DNA of 64,000 nucleotides, from the NCBI GenBank assembly GCA_017795105.1, contig CP051247.1, forward strand, positions 2,294,001 through 2,358,000, written 5' to 3'. Source of the DNA: Planctomycetaceae bacterium (GTDB taxonomy: Bacteria; Planctomycetota; Planctomycetia; Planctomycetales; Planctomycetaceae). Of the stretch, positions 1-9,090 are shown one piece after another. Position 1 is the stretch's first letter. Every line of letters starts with the position of its first letter. The translations under genes were made by a program, and so were the position numbers. The notes under the pieces are model-generated. The model was not told the origin of the DNA. It saw only the letters and a program-made list of their open reading frames with translations, and did not search any database.

Positions 1-733
1 CGAAAGGTCGTTGATTGCCCGGAGTGCGGTCCCTGTCTGGTGACGTCTCCAGCAATCCGCCGGGCCGGGGTCGAGACTCCACTCGCGTTGGATGACGGCC
101 GCACACATTCGGCGGCAGGATGCCGCCGCTACGGGGGTGAACCGCGAAAGCCCAATGAGAGTTGGCGAGCAGAAACGTACCGGCGGCATCCTGCCGCCGA
201 AAGGACGTTGACTGCCTAATGCACGGTCCCTGTCTGGTGACGTCTCCAGCAATCCGCCGCGCCGGGGCAGAGACTCCACTCGCGATAGGTGACGGTCGCG
301 CACATTCGGCGGCAGGATGCCGCCGCTACGGGGGGTGAACCGCGAAAGCCCGATGAGATTTGGCGAGCAGAAACGTACCGGTGGCATCCTGCCGCCGAAA
401 GGACGTTGACTGCCCAATGTGCGGTCCCTGTCTGGTGACGTCTCAGCTATCCGCCGGGCCGGGGTGGAGACTCCACTCGCGTTGGGTGACGGCCGCGCGC
501 ACTCGGCGGCAGGATGCCGCCGCTACGGGGGGTGAACCGCGAAAGCCCGATGAGATTTGGCGAGCAGAAACGTACCGGCGGCATCTTGCCGCCGAAAGGT
601 CGTTGACTGCCTAATGTGCGGCCACTGTCTGGTGACGTCTCAGCTATCCGCCGGGCCGGAGTAGAGACTCCACTCGCGTTGGGTGACGGCCGTGCACACT
701 CGCCGGCAGGATGCCGCCGCTACGGGGGTGTGC
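1..733. repeat. Tandem array of ~197-bp palindrome-bearing repeats
   Basis: Four head-to-tail imperfect copies begin at 1, 198, 396 and 593; the last is partial at its right end, and the array may continue left of the window. Each unit holds two inverted copies of a GC-rich palindrome of the form GGCGGCAGGATGCCGCC, at 109-128/181-200, 306-325/379-398, 503-522/576-595 and 700-719, so each complete unit can fold into a roughly 92-bp cruciform. The array stops 13 bp past the 3' end of the next gene. A short open frame at 360-614 lies wholly inside the repeats and shifts with them, so I do not call it a gene. Confidence 0.9.
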
Positions 734-745
734 CTACGGGGTCAC

Positions 746-1927
746 TCAACGGGCGTTGACGGTTAGTCTCGAGGCTTCCTGGACCGAAGGTTTGTCACGC
801 CACGTAAAGTTCATTTTGATCGCCTGACGGGCGAGGAACAGCAGCATTTTGTAGTCCATGTGCGGACAGGGAAGATGCGGGGCGGCCCGAAGCGTGTTCG
901 TGCTGTCGAAGACGGGATCGTCGCGCCAGTACGAATTGTAGACATGGATGTGCTCGTAAAAGAAGCCTTCCATCTCGGTCTGATCGGGCACCTCGGCATT
1001 GGGGCCCACCATGCTCGAACCGAAGAAGCGACTGGAGGCCTGAAGCACGGAGTGCACGGTTCTCGCCTGAACCGCATTGCGGGGCGTCAGATGATACGTG
1101 TCGCCGTGCAGCGAGCGGTCCGACAGGATGTGAGCCATGACAGCCGAGACCCAGTCGACCGGAACGAAGTTTTTGCGTTCAGCGCCATCGAGGGTCACGC
1201 GGGTCGGGAACGAATCGGCATAGCCGGTCTCGCGTCCCTTTTCATTGTTTCTGGCCAGAGTATGAACCAGCTGGACGGCTGCGTAGAAGCCATGGAACGT
1301 ATTGGTGAAACCGGTTTCAGAATCGCCCACGATAATTGCCGGACGATAAACCGTGAGTGAATCAATGAAGTCAGCCGCCCGGACCATCTCTTCGGCCTGA
1401 ACCTTGCTCTCTTCGTACGGATTGCCGAATTCCTGGCCCACGTTGAGTTCGGTCTCGAGAATCTTCCCCTTCCGAAGCCCACAGACGTAAGCGGTCGAGA
1501 CGTGGTGGAACTCGCGAATTCCCGCTTCCTGGCAGAAGCGGAGCACATTGGCGGTGCCGCCCACGTTGGAGCGATACGGCTCGGCATCCGGCCCCGTGCT
1601 CACGAATGACAGGGAAGCGGCGTTGTGAATGACGCCCCGGCAGTTGTCGATCGCCCAGCGGATATCTTCCGGTTCGAGACCGAGCGAATCCTCGCAAAGC
1701 TCGCCTTCCAGAACAACGGGTCGCATCAGGTCCTGGCCAAGCTCGCACTCCCAGTAACTCATGATGGCATCGACACGGGATTGCGCCGACTGACGCCGCG
1801 ATGGACGCACGACCACGGCCAGCGGAATATTCGCTAAAGCCAGGTCACGCATCAGGTAACGGCCAAGCAGGCCGGTCGCTCCGGTGAGCAGCAGGTACTG
1901 TGTGTCGGGTTTGGTGGCGTTGATCAT
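746..1927 (-). CDS. NAD(P)-dependent SDR, thioester-reductase/fatty acyl-CoA reductase-like
   Basis: 393-aa extended short-chain dehydrogenase. The N-terminus carries the nucleotide-binding motif TGATGLLG (about residues 16-23), a HNAAS segment near residue 101, and the active-site Tyr/Lys pair in YEESK near residue 171. The layout matches the NAD_binding_4 family (male-sterility/thioester reductase domain), whose members reduce acyl thioesters or act on lipid-like substrates in the cytoplasm. It follows the RND exporter on the same strand with a 250-bp gap, so a lipid-related role is possible but is inference. The ATG at 1927 precedes the Rossmann motif by a normal distance. The substrate cannot be read from sequence. 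Confidence 0.8.
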   Translation of the reverse strand: MINATKPDTQYLLLTGATGLLGRYLMRDLALANIPLAVVVRPSRRQSAQSRVDAIMSYWECELGQDLMRPVVLEGELCEDSLGLEPEDIRWAIDNCRGVIHNAASLSFVSTGPDAEPYRSNVGGTANVLRFCQEAGIREFHHVSTAYVCGLRKGKILETELNVGQEFGNPYEESKVQAEEMVRAADFIDSLTVYRPAIIVGDSETGFTNTFHGFYAAVQLVHTLARNNEKGRETGYADSFPTRVTLDGAERKNFVPVDWVSAVMAHILSDRSLHGDTYHLTPRNAVQARTVHSVLQASSRFFGSSMVGPNAEVPDQTEMEGFFYEHIHVYNSYWRDDPVFDSTNTLRAAPHLPCPHMDYKMLLFLARQAIKMNFTWRDKPSVQEASRLTVNAR

Positions 1928-2177
1928 TCAAAGTATCCCATGGCCGCTATTCTCTCCAATATAACAAGTTTCCGACAAACCCTGCGGATGTCAACAAACT
2001 GTGGATTGAATTCGACCGTGAACGCGCGAAACGTTCATGCATGTGGGGAACAGAATTGATTTGCGGCACGATCCCTGCCGATCTGCACGATCTGGCTCGA
2101 TTTGCAGATTGAGGCTGAAGTTACCTCGCGTCCCTGTGCGTTGGAGCCTCCGCAAGCGGAAAGCGGCTCGACTGATC

Positions 2178-4421
2178 TTACTGAACCGCAGCGGAATGGG
2201 AAGAGGGCGCAAATGTCCTCTTATGCGGTCCCTTGAGCTGCAGTTCGGTCTCTTCGACGGCGGATTCAGGCTCAGCCACCCGACGTCGGGACGGTCGCAG
2301 GGCCAGCATGGCCGGCAAAAGGACCAGATCTCCAATGAGGGCGGCCACCAGCAGCCCCGACATCAACAGACCGAACCGAGATGTCGGTGCGAACTGACTG
2401 AACCCCAGGGCCAGCATTCCAACGGCCGCAATCACGGCTGCCTCGGCAATCGCCGGCCCCGTATGCACCAGAGCATATTCGGAGGCGCGAGCCGAGTTTC
2501 CATCGGAACGGAATTCCTTCTCGTAGTGAACAAGGTAGTGGAAAGTTCCGTCGACCGCAATTCCCAGCGCGATACTGCCGGTCATCATCATGCCGATGTC
2601 GATGGGAATCCCAAACCATGCCAGCAAGCCGAACACCATCAACAGCGGGGTCAGGTTCGGGATCATCGCGAACAGCCCGGTTGTCACCGATCGGAGCGCG
2701 AGCATCATCACGGCAGTAATAATGATGAACGCCGTGCCGAAACTCGACCAGAACCCTTCGAAGATCTGGTTCTGTGCCTGCTTTACGAGCGGGGAAAGTC
2801 CGGTCAGCACGACTGAATAGCCCGCCAGCTGGTTGCGGAGTTCTTCGACCATCTCCGCCTGATGTTCGCGTGCCTCAGGCTCAATCCGCGCCGAGATTCG
2901 CCAGAACCTTTGCCCGCACGCCAGGTAGTCGCTCTCGCCCGCCCGCGACTTCGCGGTCTTCAGCAGCGATCCAATTTCGTGCGTCGACTCCGGCATCTCA
3001 TCGACGGTCGGAAAGAAGCTGGCCGGCGAGGAAGTCCGCCGCACCCACGGATGCTTGGCGACAATGGCTTCGATCGTGCGGACGCGATCGAGCCGATTCA
3101 GGAAGTGATCCTCCTCGCCGTCGAAATCGATCACGATTTCAATGGAGTCGAGCGTCGTCAGCCGGTTCTGCACTTCCTTGACGTCGGTCAGCACCTGATT
3201 GGCGGCCGGCAGGAAGTCGAGCGGTTCCAGGCGGCTGCGCAGTTCTGGCACAGCGATGCCCGTTGCGGTCACGACAATCAACGGAACCACGACCGAGACC
3301 ACCCGATGCCGCAGAATGCCGCGGAAGATCGAACGCTGGTATTCGAGCAAACGGGTCTCGCCGAATCCATTGAAGCCGAAAGCAACCACGATGGCCGGCA
3401 TCGCGGTGAGCGCCGTCAGCATAGCCACGATACAACCCAGCGACGCGGCGTAGCCGAACTGCCGCACCGGCATGATGTCGCTTAAACCGAGACTGGCCAG
3501 TCCGATCGTCGTCGTCAGCGTCGCGAACAGACAGGGACGCAACGCCGAGAGCAGCCCGCGTCCGACCGCGTATGGCTTTCGACGGACGGCATCGTAATAG
3601 TGCAGATAATGGATGGCGATCGCGAGCGTAAAGACCATCACCATGACCGGCAGGGCGCCGAGGATGAAGTTCATCTCTCCGGCAAACCACTTCACTCCCG
3701 TTGTGGTCGCCTGTATGGCCCAGACGGTAAGCAGCATCATCGCACAGCTGATTCGCCAGTCGCGAACGATGCCCAGCAGCATCAGGAAGCCCAGCAGCAG
3801 TGTCATCATGAAGAACTTGCGGTTGTTCTTCTGCCCGCCGAGCCGATCAAGCTCCGCAACGATGACCGGTCCGCCAGCCAGTGCATACTGATTCTGCGGG
3901 ATCTGGCAGTACTCGAGTTCCTGACGAATGCCGGAGACGACGTTCTCCCGAGCCGCCGTACCCTCCTGGCTGAGCAGGACGAGAATGGCCAGAAACTCAC
4001 CATCGGCCGATTCGGTCATGCCGACAAGCCGTTCCTGAATCGTCGCCTCGGGAACCTGCAGTTCTTCCATCATCTGACGGAAGCGCGTCGAATCCCAAGT
4101 CTGGCGAACACCGGGAACCTGTTCGAGCCGATCGGCCAGCGCCGAGACGAGCCGCTCTTCGTCGGCTCCGTTCTTCAGGCCGACAACGATCATCTCTTCG
4201 CTGCCGAAGTCTTCCCGAAATCGGTCGTAACGCTGCTTGAGTTCCGATTGAGCCGGGAGCCACGTTTCGACATCGTTGTTCGTCGGAATGCGGGCGGCTT
4301 CGTAAACCAGGAATGGCAACGAAAAGATCAGAGCCGCCAGCAGATGCCGACTGTGCCGCTGATAGAAATTCTCAATCGTTCCAAGCACTGATGCATACTC
4401 CAGACGGGCAGACAGCCGCAT
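2178..4421 (-). CDS. RND superfamily exporter, MMPL family
   Basis: 747-aa integral membrane protein with the duplicated RND plan: an N-terminal membrane helix (about 28-45), a large extracytoplasmic loop, a block of about five helices (about 200-360), a second single helix, a second loop, and a last helix block (about 560-720). This is the two-times-six helix layout of MMPL/HpnN-type exporters, which move lipids or hydrophobic molecules using the proton gradient. Length is typical for the short bacterial MMPL group. The start ATG at 4421 has only a weak ribosome site. Substrate unknown; the acyl-reductase-like SDR downstream on the same strand hints at a lipid. Confidence 0.88.
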   Translation of the reverse strand: MRLSARLEYASVLGTIENFYQRHSRHLLAALIFSLPFLVYEAARIPTNNDVETWLPAQSELKQRYDRFREDFGSEEMIVVGLKNGADEERLVSALADRLEQVPGVRQTWDSTRFRQMMEELQVPEATIQERLVGMTESADGEFLAILVLLSQEGTAARENVVSGIRQELEYCQIPQNQYALAGGPVIVAELDRLGGQKNNRKFFMMTLLLGFLMLLGIVRDWRISCAMMLLTVWAIQATTTGVKWFAGEMNFILGALPVMVMVFTLAIAIHYLHYYDAVRRKPYAVGRGLLSALRPCLFATLTTTIGLASLGLSDIMPVRQFGYAASLGCIVAMLTALTAMPAIVVAFGFNGFGETRLLEYQRSIFRGILRHRVVSVVVPLIVVTATGIAVPELRSRLEPLDFLPAANQVLTDVKEVQNRLTTLDSIEIVIDFDGEEDHFLNRLDRVRTIEAIVAKHPWVRRTSSPASFFPTVDEMPESTHEIGSLLKTAKSRAGESDYLACGQRFWRISARIEPEAREHQAEMVEELRNQLAGYSVVLTGLSPLVKQAQNQIFEGFWSSFGTAFIIITAVMMLALRSVTTGLFAMIPNLTPLLMVFGLLAWFGIPIDIGMMMTGSIALGIAVDGTFHYLVHYEKEFRSDGNSARASEYALVHTGPAIAEAAVIAAVGMLALGFSQFAPTSRFGLLMSGLLVAALIGDLVLLPAMLALRPSRRRVAEPESAVEETELQLKGPHKRTFAPSSHSAAVQ

Positions 4422-4819
4422 CGGCCCGACCAGTCTTCATTTCAATGGGCGAAGGGACGTTCCCTCACTGAGAACGCGAAACCGTCCCGCCGGCCCGGGG
4501 CGAAACGTTGCGACGAGACATTCAGGCCGTGATGATCCGCACAGGAAACCCATGTACAGAAACCGGGGCGACCGTATCAGTCCCGTCACTGGTGACGACG
4601 AGAGCGACTTTTCACGTCGTACCATAAGCGCGTATCGAACTTCTTCGATATCGGGTGTGAGTCCAAAAGAGAGCCCTGTCGGGAACACGACACGGATTTT
4701 GCGAATTGCCGGCAACACGCTCAGGACAGGACAGGTCGAAGCTATCTCGCCCCGGTTCGCAATTCGCTACAATCGTTACAATCGCGCTCGCACAGCAGGA
4801 GAATGGCGGAGGAACGGTC
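4422..4819. other. Divergent intergenic region
   Basis: About 400 bp between the minus-strand exporter and the plus-strand GGCT-like gene. It must hold both promoters, but I see no convincing -35/-10 pair, hairpin or repeat. The only clear signal is the GGAGG ribosome site at 4808-4812 for the next gene. Confidence 0.4.
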
Positions 4820-5176
4820 GTGAGTGAGTATGTCTTTGTCTACGGCACCCTGAAGCGAGGGTTTTGCCGCGCTCACCACATGAGAAAGGCCCGGTTCATC
4901 GACAAGGCTCGAACCGAATCCGGCTACCTGCTTTTCGATGTCGGCGAGTACCCTGCGATGATCCGCCACGAAACGGGCGAGCAGATCCACGGAGAGTTGT
5001 ACGAAGTCGAAGCCGAGATGTGGTCCGTGCTCGACGAAGTTGAAGGGGTCGACATAGATCTCTACACGCGGACCCAAATTCAGCTTGAACCGCCGTACGA
5101 TCAATTGCCCGTGCAGACGTATCTGTATCTGCGCTCAATCACCGGCCTTCGCCGTTGCGGAACATTCTGGCCCTGA
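4820..5176 (+). CDS. Gamma-glutamylcyclotransferase-like (AIG2/GGCT) protein
   Basis: 118-aa protein from a GTG start preceded by GGAGG at 4808-4812, seven bases upstream; an open frame runs further 5' but its residues do not fit the fold. The second strand carries the family signature YGTLKRG (residues 7-13), and the acidic segment LDEVEG contains the expected catalytic glutamate. Family members act on gamma-glutamyl amines or peptides, or are orphan GGCT-fold proteins. The small size is normal for the bacterial group. It stands alone on the plus strand between minus-strand genes, so context gives no substrate. Confidence 0.85.
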   Translation: MSEYVFVYGTLKRGFCRAHHMRKARFIDKARTESGYLLFDVGEYPAMIRHETGEQIHGELYEVEAEMWSVLDEVEGVDIDLYTRTQIQLEPPYDQLPVQTYLYLRSITGLRRCGTFWP

Positions 5177-5228
5177 GCGGAGACTTCGGAGCCACCCGGA
5201 GATCGACTCCTACGCGACAGGGACGTCG

Positions 5229-6200
5229 TTAGTCCTCGTCGTCGAAGTCGTCGTCATCATCGTCGTCTTCGTCGAAGTCGGGATGCAGCGGATCGTTGGG
5301 ATCGAAGAAGAAATCGCCCAGCCCCATGGGCAGGACGTTGCCGCCGAGGGACTGATTCTTGCGTTTGGCCAGCGACTCCAGATCCATCGCCTCATCGCCG
5401 AGACAGCGTTCGAGCGATTCCCGCCACGCGGTATCTTTCGCCAGCGGATGCTCCGGATTCTGAGCGATACGCTTCAACGCATAACGCAACACATTGAGAC
5501 CATCTCGGGTGGAGAAGTCGAGCTTCAACTCGTGCGACTTCTGCAGGAACTCGACGGTCAGGTTCAGCAGATCGTCGTCGGCGAACGGAAGATGATACTT
5601 GAGAATATTCATCTCGTCTTCGCGAGACGGATAGGTCAAAAGCAGTGTTGGCTGCAGACGACTCAGAATGTAGTCCGGAATTTCGAACGTCGATTCATCG
5701 TCGTTCATCGTGACCGCACACCGGAATTCGGGATGCGCCTGAATCGTGATGCCAGCCACGATCGACTCGACGTAGCGCCGATGATCGAGCAGCGGAGCGA
5801 GCGAAGCCCACGACTTCTCGTTCATCCGGTTGCCTTCATCCAGAATGCAGACGCCGCCGGTAATCATGGCCGAAACCAACGGGGAGGCGTGATACTGAAT
5901 CGTCCCCTTTTCGCCGAGCACGGGAGTCACGATGAGGTCTTCCGGACGCGTATCAGCCGTGCATTGATAGATGAAAGCCGACTGCTGACGTTCACGGGCG
6001 GCGGCCAGAGCCAGCGTTGTCTTTCCAATCCCCGGCGTTCCGACCAGTCGCGGGGCGAGCGGGAGATCCTGCTTGTCGACGACGAGCCAGCAGGCCAGAA
6101 TCTGCTTGAGCACTTCTGCCTGGCCAATCCACGGGCTGGATGTCTTATCGGGCTGGGACAGATGGAGTGTGACTCCATCGATCTCGATATGTTCGTTCAT
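5229..6200 (-). CDS. MoxR-like AAA+ ATPase with acidic C-terminal tail
   Basis: 323-aa AAA+ protein of the AAA_5/MoxR kind. The Walker A motif is GTPGIGKT (about residues 53-60), the Walker B region is CILDEGNRM (about 113-121) and a sensor segment TMNDDE follows. MoxR ATPases act as chaperones that load metals or remodel complexes, usually with a VWA-domain partner. No VWA gene is next to it; the upstream neighbour on the same strand is methionine aminopeptidase. The last ~25 residues are strikingly acidic, with an unbroken run of seven Asp. The ATG at 6200 lacks a clear ribosome site. Confidence 0.85.
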   Translation of the reverse strand: MNEHIEIDGVTLHLSQPDKTSSPWIGQAEVLKQILACWLVVDKQDLPLAPRLVGTPGIGKTTLALAAARERQQSAFIYQCTADTRPEDLIVTPVLGEKGTIQYHASPLVSAMITGGVCILDEGNRMNEKSWASLAPLLDHRRYVESIVAGITIQAHPEFRCAVTMNDDESTFEIPDYILSRLQPTLLLTYPSREDEMNILKYHLPFADDDLLNLTVEFLQKSHELKLDFSTRDGLNVLRYALKRIAQNPEHPLAKDTAWRESLERCLGDEAMDLESLAKRKNQSLGGNVLPMGLGDFFFDPNDPLHPDFDEDDDDDDDFDDED

Positions 6201-6261
6201 AATGTTCGATCAAAGAGGAAGTAAGTCGCCCGATATCGCGGTGTCAAAACCGGCCACCGAG

Positions 6262-7089
6262 TTAGAACTGATGCCCTTCCTGGGGCCCGTTCTCTGTCAG
6301 TGTCAGGATCTCTGGTCCAGATTCCGTCATATAGATCTGGTGTTCAAACTGAGCCGAGAGACCACGGTCCTTGGTCCGCACCGTCCATCCATCGCGTTCC
6401 AGAATGGTTTCCGGGCGGCCGGAATTAATCATCGGCTCGATGGTAAACGAGCAGCCGGGGACGATCACATTGCGGCGTGTAGATTCGTGCGGGTAATGCG
6501 GCACACCCGGTTCCTGATGAAACATCTGACCGATGCCGTGGCCCTGATAGTTTCGCACCACGCCGAAGCCGCGCTCTTCGGCATACCGCGTGATCGCACT
6601 GGCGATATCGTAGACCGTGCCGTTTGGCTCGATCGCTCGAATCCCGACATAGAGAGCATCGAAGGCGACCTGTGTCACGGCTCGCGCTTCGTCGCTGACT
6701 TCGCCGACCAGAAACGTTTCCGACTGATCGCCGAACCAGCCATCCACGATGGTCGTCACATCCAGATTGACGATATCGCCGTCCTGAAGTTCGGTCTCGT
6801 CTGGAATTCCGTGGCAGACGACATCGTTAATGCTGGTACAAATCGACTTCGGGTAGCCTTTGTACCCCAGGCAGGCCGGAGTGTGCCCATGATCCCGAGT
6901 GAAGACGAAAGCAATCTCATCGAGCTCGCTGGTGCGGATTCCCGGGCGAACATGCGTTCGCAATTCATCCATCAAACGGGCGTTGAAGTGGGTCGCTCGA
7001 CGCAGCTTCTGCAGCTCTTCCGGACCGTAGAGAGGGTACTCCCGACGGGCATTTGGAAGAACCGCTTTTCGCAATTGGCTTAATTTCAC
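6262..7089 (-). CDS. map: Methionine aminopeptidase, type I
   Basis: 275-aa metalloprotease that removes the initiator Met from nascent proteins. The five metal ligands are visible in order: Asp in NLDVT, Asp in DQSETF, His in GHGIG, Glu in TIEPM and Glu in AQFEH. Length and motif spacing fit bacterial type I enzymes, with a short N-terminal extension. The GTG at 7089 is chosen because residues encoded further upstream (to 7245) look like translated non-coding DNA; the ribosome site is weak, so the start is uncertain. It lies 61 bp upstream of the MoxR gene and may be co-transcribed. Confidence 0.9.
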   Translation of the reverse strand: MKLSQLRKAVLPNARREYPLYGPEELQKLRRATHFNARLMDELRTHVRPGIRTSELDEIAFVFTRDHGHTPACLGYKGYPKSICTSINDVVCHGIPDETELQDGDIVNLDVTTIVDGWFGDQSETFLVGEVSDEARAVTQVAFDALYVGIRAIEPNGTVYDIASAITRYAEERGFGVVRNYQGHGIGQMFHQEPGVPHYPHESTRRNVIVPGCSFTIEPMINSGRPETILERDGWTVRTKDRGLSAQFEHQIYMTESGPEILTLTENGPQEGHQF

Positions 7090-7431
7090 AGCTGCGTTTC
7101 CGCTAGAGAAGAGAATATGAGAACCGCATCGGCCATTGTTTCGCCTCACTTCTCCCGATGCAAGGTCGGCGGAACGACAACTTCGCGGATTCAGTTTGCA
7201 ATCTCCATCATACCTTGTTCGGTCTGGTCGAAAATCCCGACTCACATCAATATGCCTTGATTCTTCAGGTGCCGGGCCGACGACGATCCCCGTTTTGGGG
7301 GTTTCCCGGTTGATGGGGCCGGTCTAAAATCGTTCGGTCACTCGGTGCGGCTGAATTCTGAACAGGACGTTCGGGACAAGGGTCATCCCTGACCTTCCGC
7401 GCTCGTACCACAACCCTCCAGGACCGCGCTG

Positions 7432-9090
7432 ATGAACGAGTCGCTCACCGAATCCCCCGCCCCTGTTTCCCCGGCCGAAGACGTTGCGTCCGTAGAGCCG
7501 AAGAAACGCAACTGGTATCGAGCCTGGGGAATGCCGGTCTCTTCGATCGTCATTTTGGGACTCGGACTGATCTGGGCTCGTTTCGTGTTCGATCCGATTC
7601 ATGGGCAGGCGGTTGTCAATCTGCTGACCTTTTCACTGGCCGGCCTGCTCGGAATTCTGCTGGCCGTCTGGTTCTGCTTTCTCTCCTATTTTTCACGGCG
7701 AACGGTGCTCACCGTTATCATTCCGCTCGTTCTGGTCGGCATCGGGTGGGCCGCTTCGGTCCGCTCGGTCGAATTCAGCGGCGATATGGAGGCCGATTTC
7801 GTTTATCGCTGGGAGCCGAAGGCTCAGCTTCAGGAAGTCCAGACGGCCGAACTCGCGGGTGAAGATAAGCCGTTCATCGTCACGGCGACCGACATGCCCG
7901 CTTATCGCGGTCAGAACCGGGATGGAATCGTTGTCGGCCCCGCCATCAAAACGAACTGGCAACAGAATCCCCCCAAAGAGTTATGGCGAACGAGTGTCGG
8001 CGAAGGCTACGCTTCGATGGCGGTCGTGGGCGATTCGCTGATCACGCTCGAACAGCGGGAGACTCAGGAAGCAATCACCTGCTACGACACCGAAACCGGC
8101 CAGCTGAAGTGGAAGCATGCCTATGAGGCACGGTTCTACGAAGCCATGGGCGGTCTCGGCCCCCGCACGACGCCGACTGTAGTCGATGGCCAGGTCTATT
8201 CGGCCGGAGCGAGCGGCGATGTCGTTTGCCTCGATTTCTGGACCGGAAAGCCGGTCTGGTCGCGAAACCTGCTGGAAGAACTCGAAGTTCCCAACGTGAC
8301 CTGGGGCATCTCCTCCAGTCCCCTTGTCTATCAGAACATGGTGATCGTGAACGTCGGTGGTCCCGTGGGTGACGGCCTGGTCGCCCTCGATCGGGAAACG
8401 GGTGAGACAATCTGGCAAGCCGAAGGGACAACGGAATACACCGCGGAACAGAGCACCAGCTATGCCGGCTACAGTTCGCCAGACATCATGACCATTCACG
8501 GCGTCGAGCAAATTGTGATGTTCGACGGATTTGGCCTGACCAGCTACGAACCTTTCTCCGGACGCCGGCTCTGGAATTATGAACACAAGAACGGAGCCGG
8601 TGTGAATGCCGCTCAACCGATTCTGCTCAACGACGGTCACCACATCTTCATTTCAGCGTCTTATGGAATGGGGAGTGCTCTCGTCGATGTGCAGAAGAAG
8701 GATGACAACTGGACGGACAGCAAAGTCTGGCACGACACCCGCGTCCTCCGCAGTAAATTTGCCAATGCCATCTATCACTCGGACCATGTGTTCGGACTGG
8801 ACGAAGGCATTTTGATGTGTATCGATCCGCTGACCGGCGACAAACGCTGGAAGTCGGGCCGTTATGGCCACGGGCAAATGCTGCTGACGAACGAACTTCT
8901 TGTGATCCTGGCCGAAGATGGCACGTTAAACATTGTAGCAGCCGATCCCACCGAATTTCGCCAGCTGGCGACGATGACCGTCCTGCCCAATGCCACGAAA
9001 GTCTGGAACCCGCCAGCCCTGGCGGACGGGATCGTGTATGTACGCGATCACCGGGAAATGGCAGCCTTCGACTTGCGAGAAAACCCATGA
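7432..9090 (+). CDS. PQQ-binding-like beta-propeller membrane protein
   Basis: 552 aa. Three hydrophobic segments occupy about residues 33-115 (IVILGLGLIWARFVF onward), followed by an extracytoplasmic beta-propeller from about 150 with recurring blade motifs of the PQQ/BamB kind, such as DTETGQLKWKH, DFWTGKPVWS, DRETGETIW and DPLTGDKRWKS. Such repeats occur in BamB and in quinoprotein dehydrogenases; I see no cofactor-binding or catalytic set, so a scaffold or sensor role is as likely as enzymatic. The stop overlaps the start of the downstream phosphatase (ATGA), suggesting translational coupling and a shared signalling or stress role. Confidence 0.85.
   Translation: MNESLTESPAPVSPAEDVASVEPKKRNWYRAWGMPVSSIVILGLGLIWARFVFDPIHGQAVVNLLTFSLAGLLGILLAVWFCFLSYFSRRTVLTVIIPLVLVGIGWAASVRSVEFSGDMEADFVYRWEPKAQLQEVQTAELAGEDKPFIVTATDMPAYRGQNRDGIVVGPAIKTNWQQNPPKELWRTSVGEGYASMAVVGDSLITLEQRETQEAITCYDTETGQLKWKHAYEARFYEAMGGLGPRTTPTVVDGQVYSAGASGDVVCLDFWTGKPVWSRNLLEELEVPNVTWGISSSPLVYQNMVIVNVGGPVGDGLVALDRETGETIWQAEGTTEYTAEQSTSYAGYSSPDIMTIHGVEQIVMFDGFGLTSYEPFSGRRLWNYEHKNGAGVNAAQPILLNDGHHIFISASYGMGSALVDVQKKDDNWTDSKVWHDTRVLRSKFANAIYHSDHVFGLDEGILMCIDPLTGDKRWKSGRYGHGQMLLTNELLVILAEDGTLNIVAADPTEFRQLATMTVLPNATKVWNPPALADGIVYVRDHREMAAFDLRENP

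Noticed and set aside
360..614. Short open frame in the tandem repeat array
   Set aside because: Made only of repeat sequence; changes with unit drift and has no ribosome site.
1..733. CRISPR array
   Set aside because: Period is ~197 bp with no alternation of short repeats and unique spacers; whole units are similar.
2037..2816. Open frames crossing the 3' end of the exporter gene
   Set aside because: Shadow frames with His/Arg-rich composition and no family features.
5085..6224. 379-aa open frame opposite the MoxR gene
   Set aside because: It spans the end of one gene and all of another on the other strand, with no motif or ribosome site.
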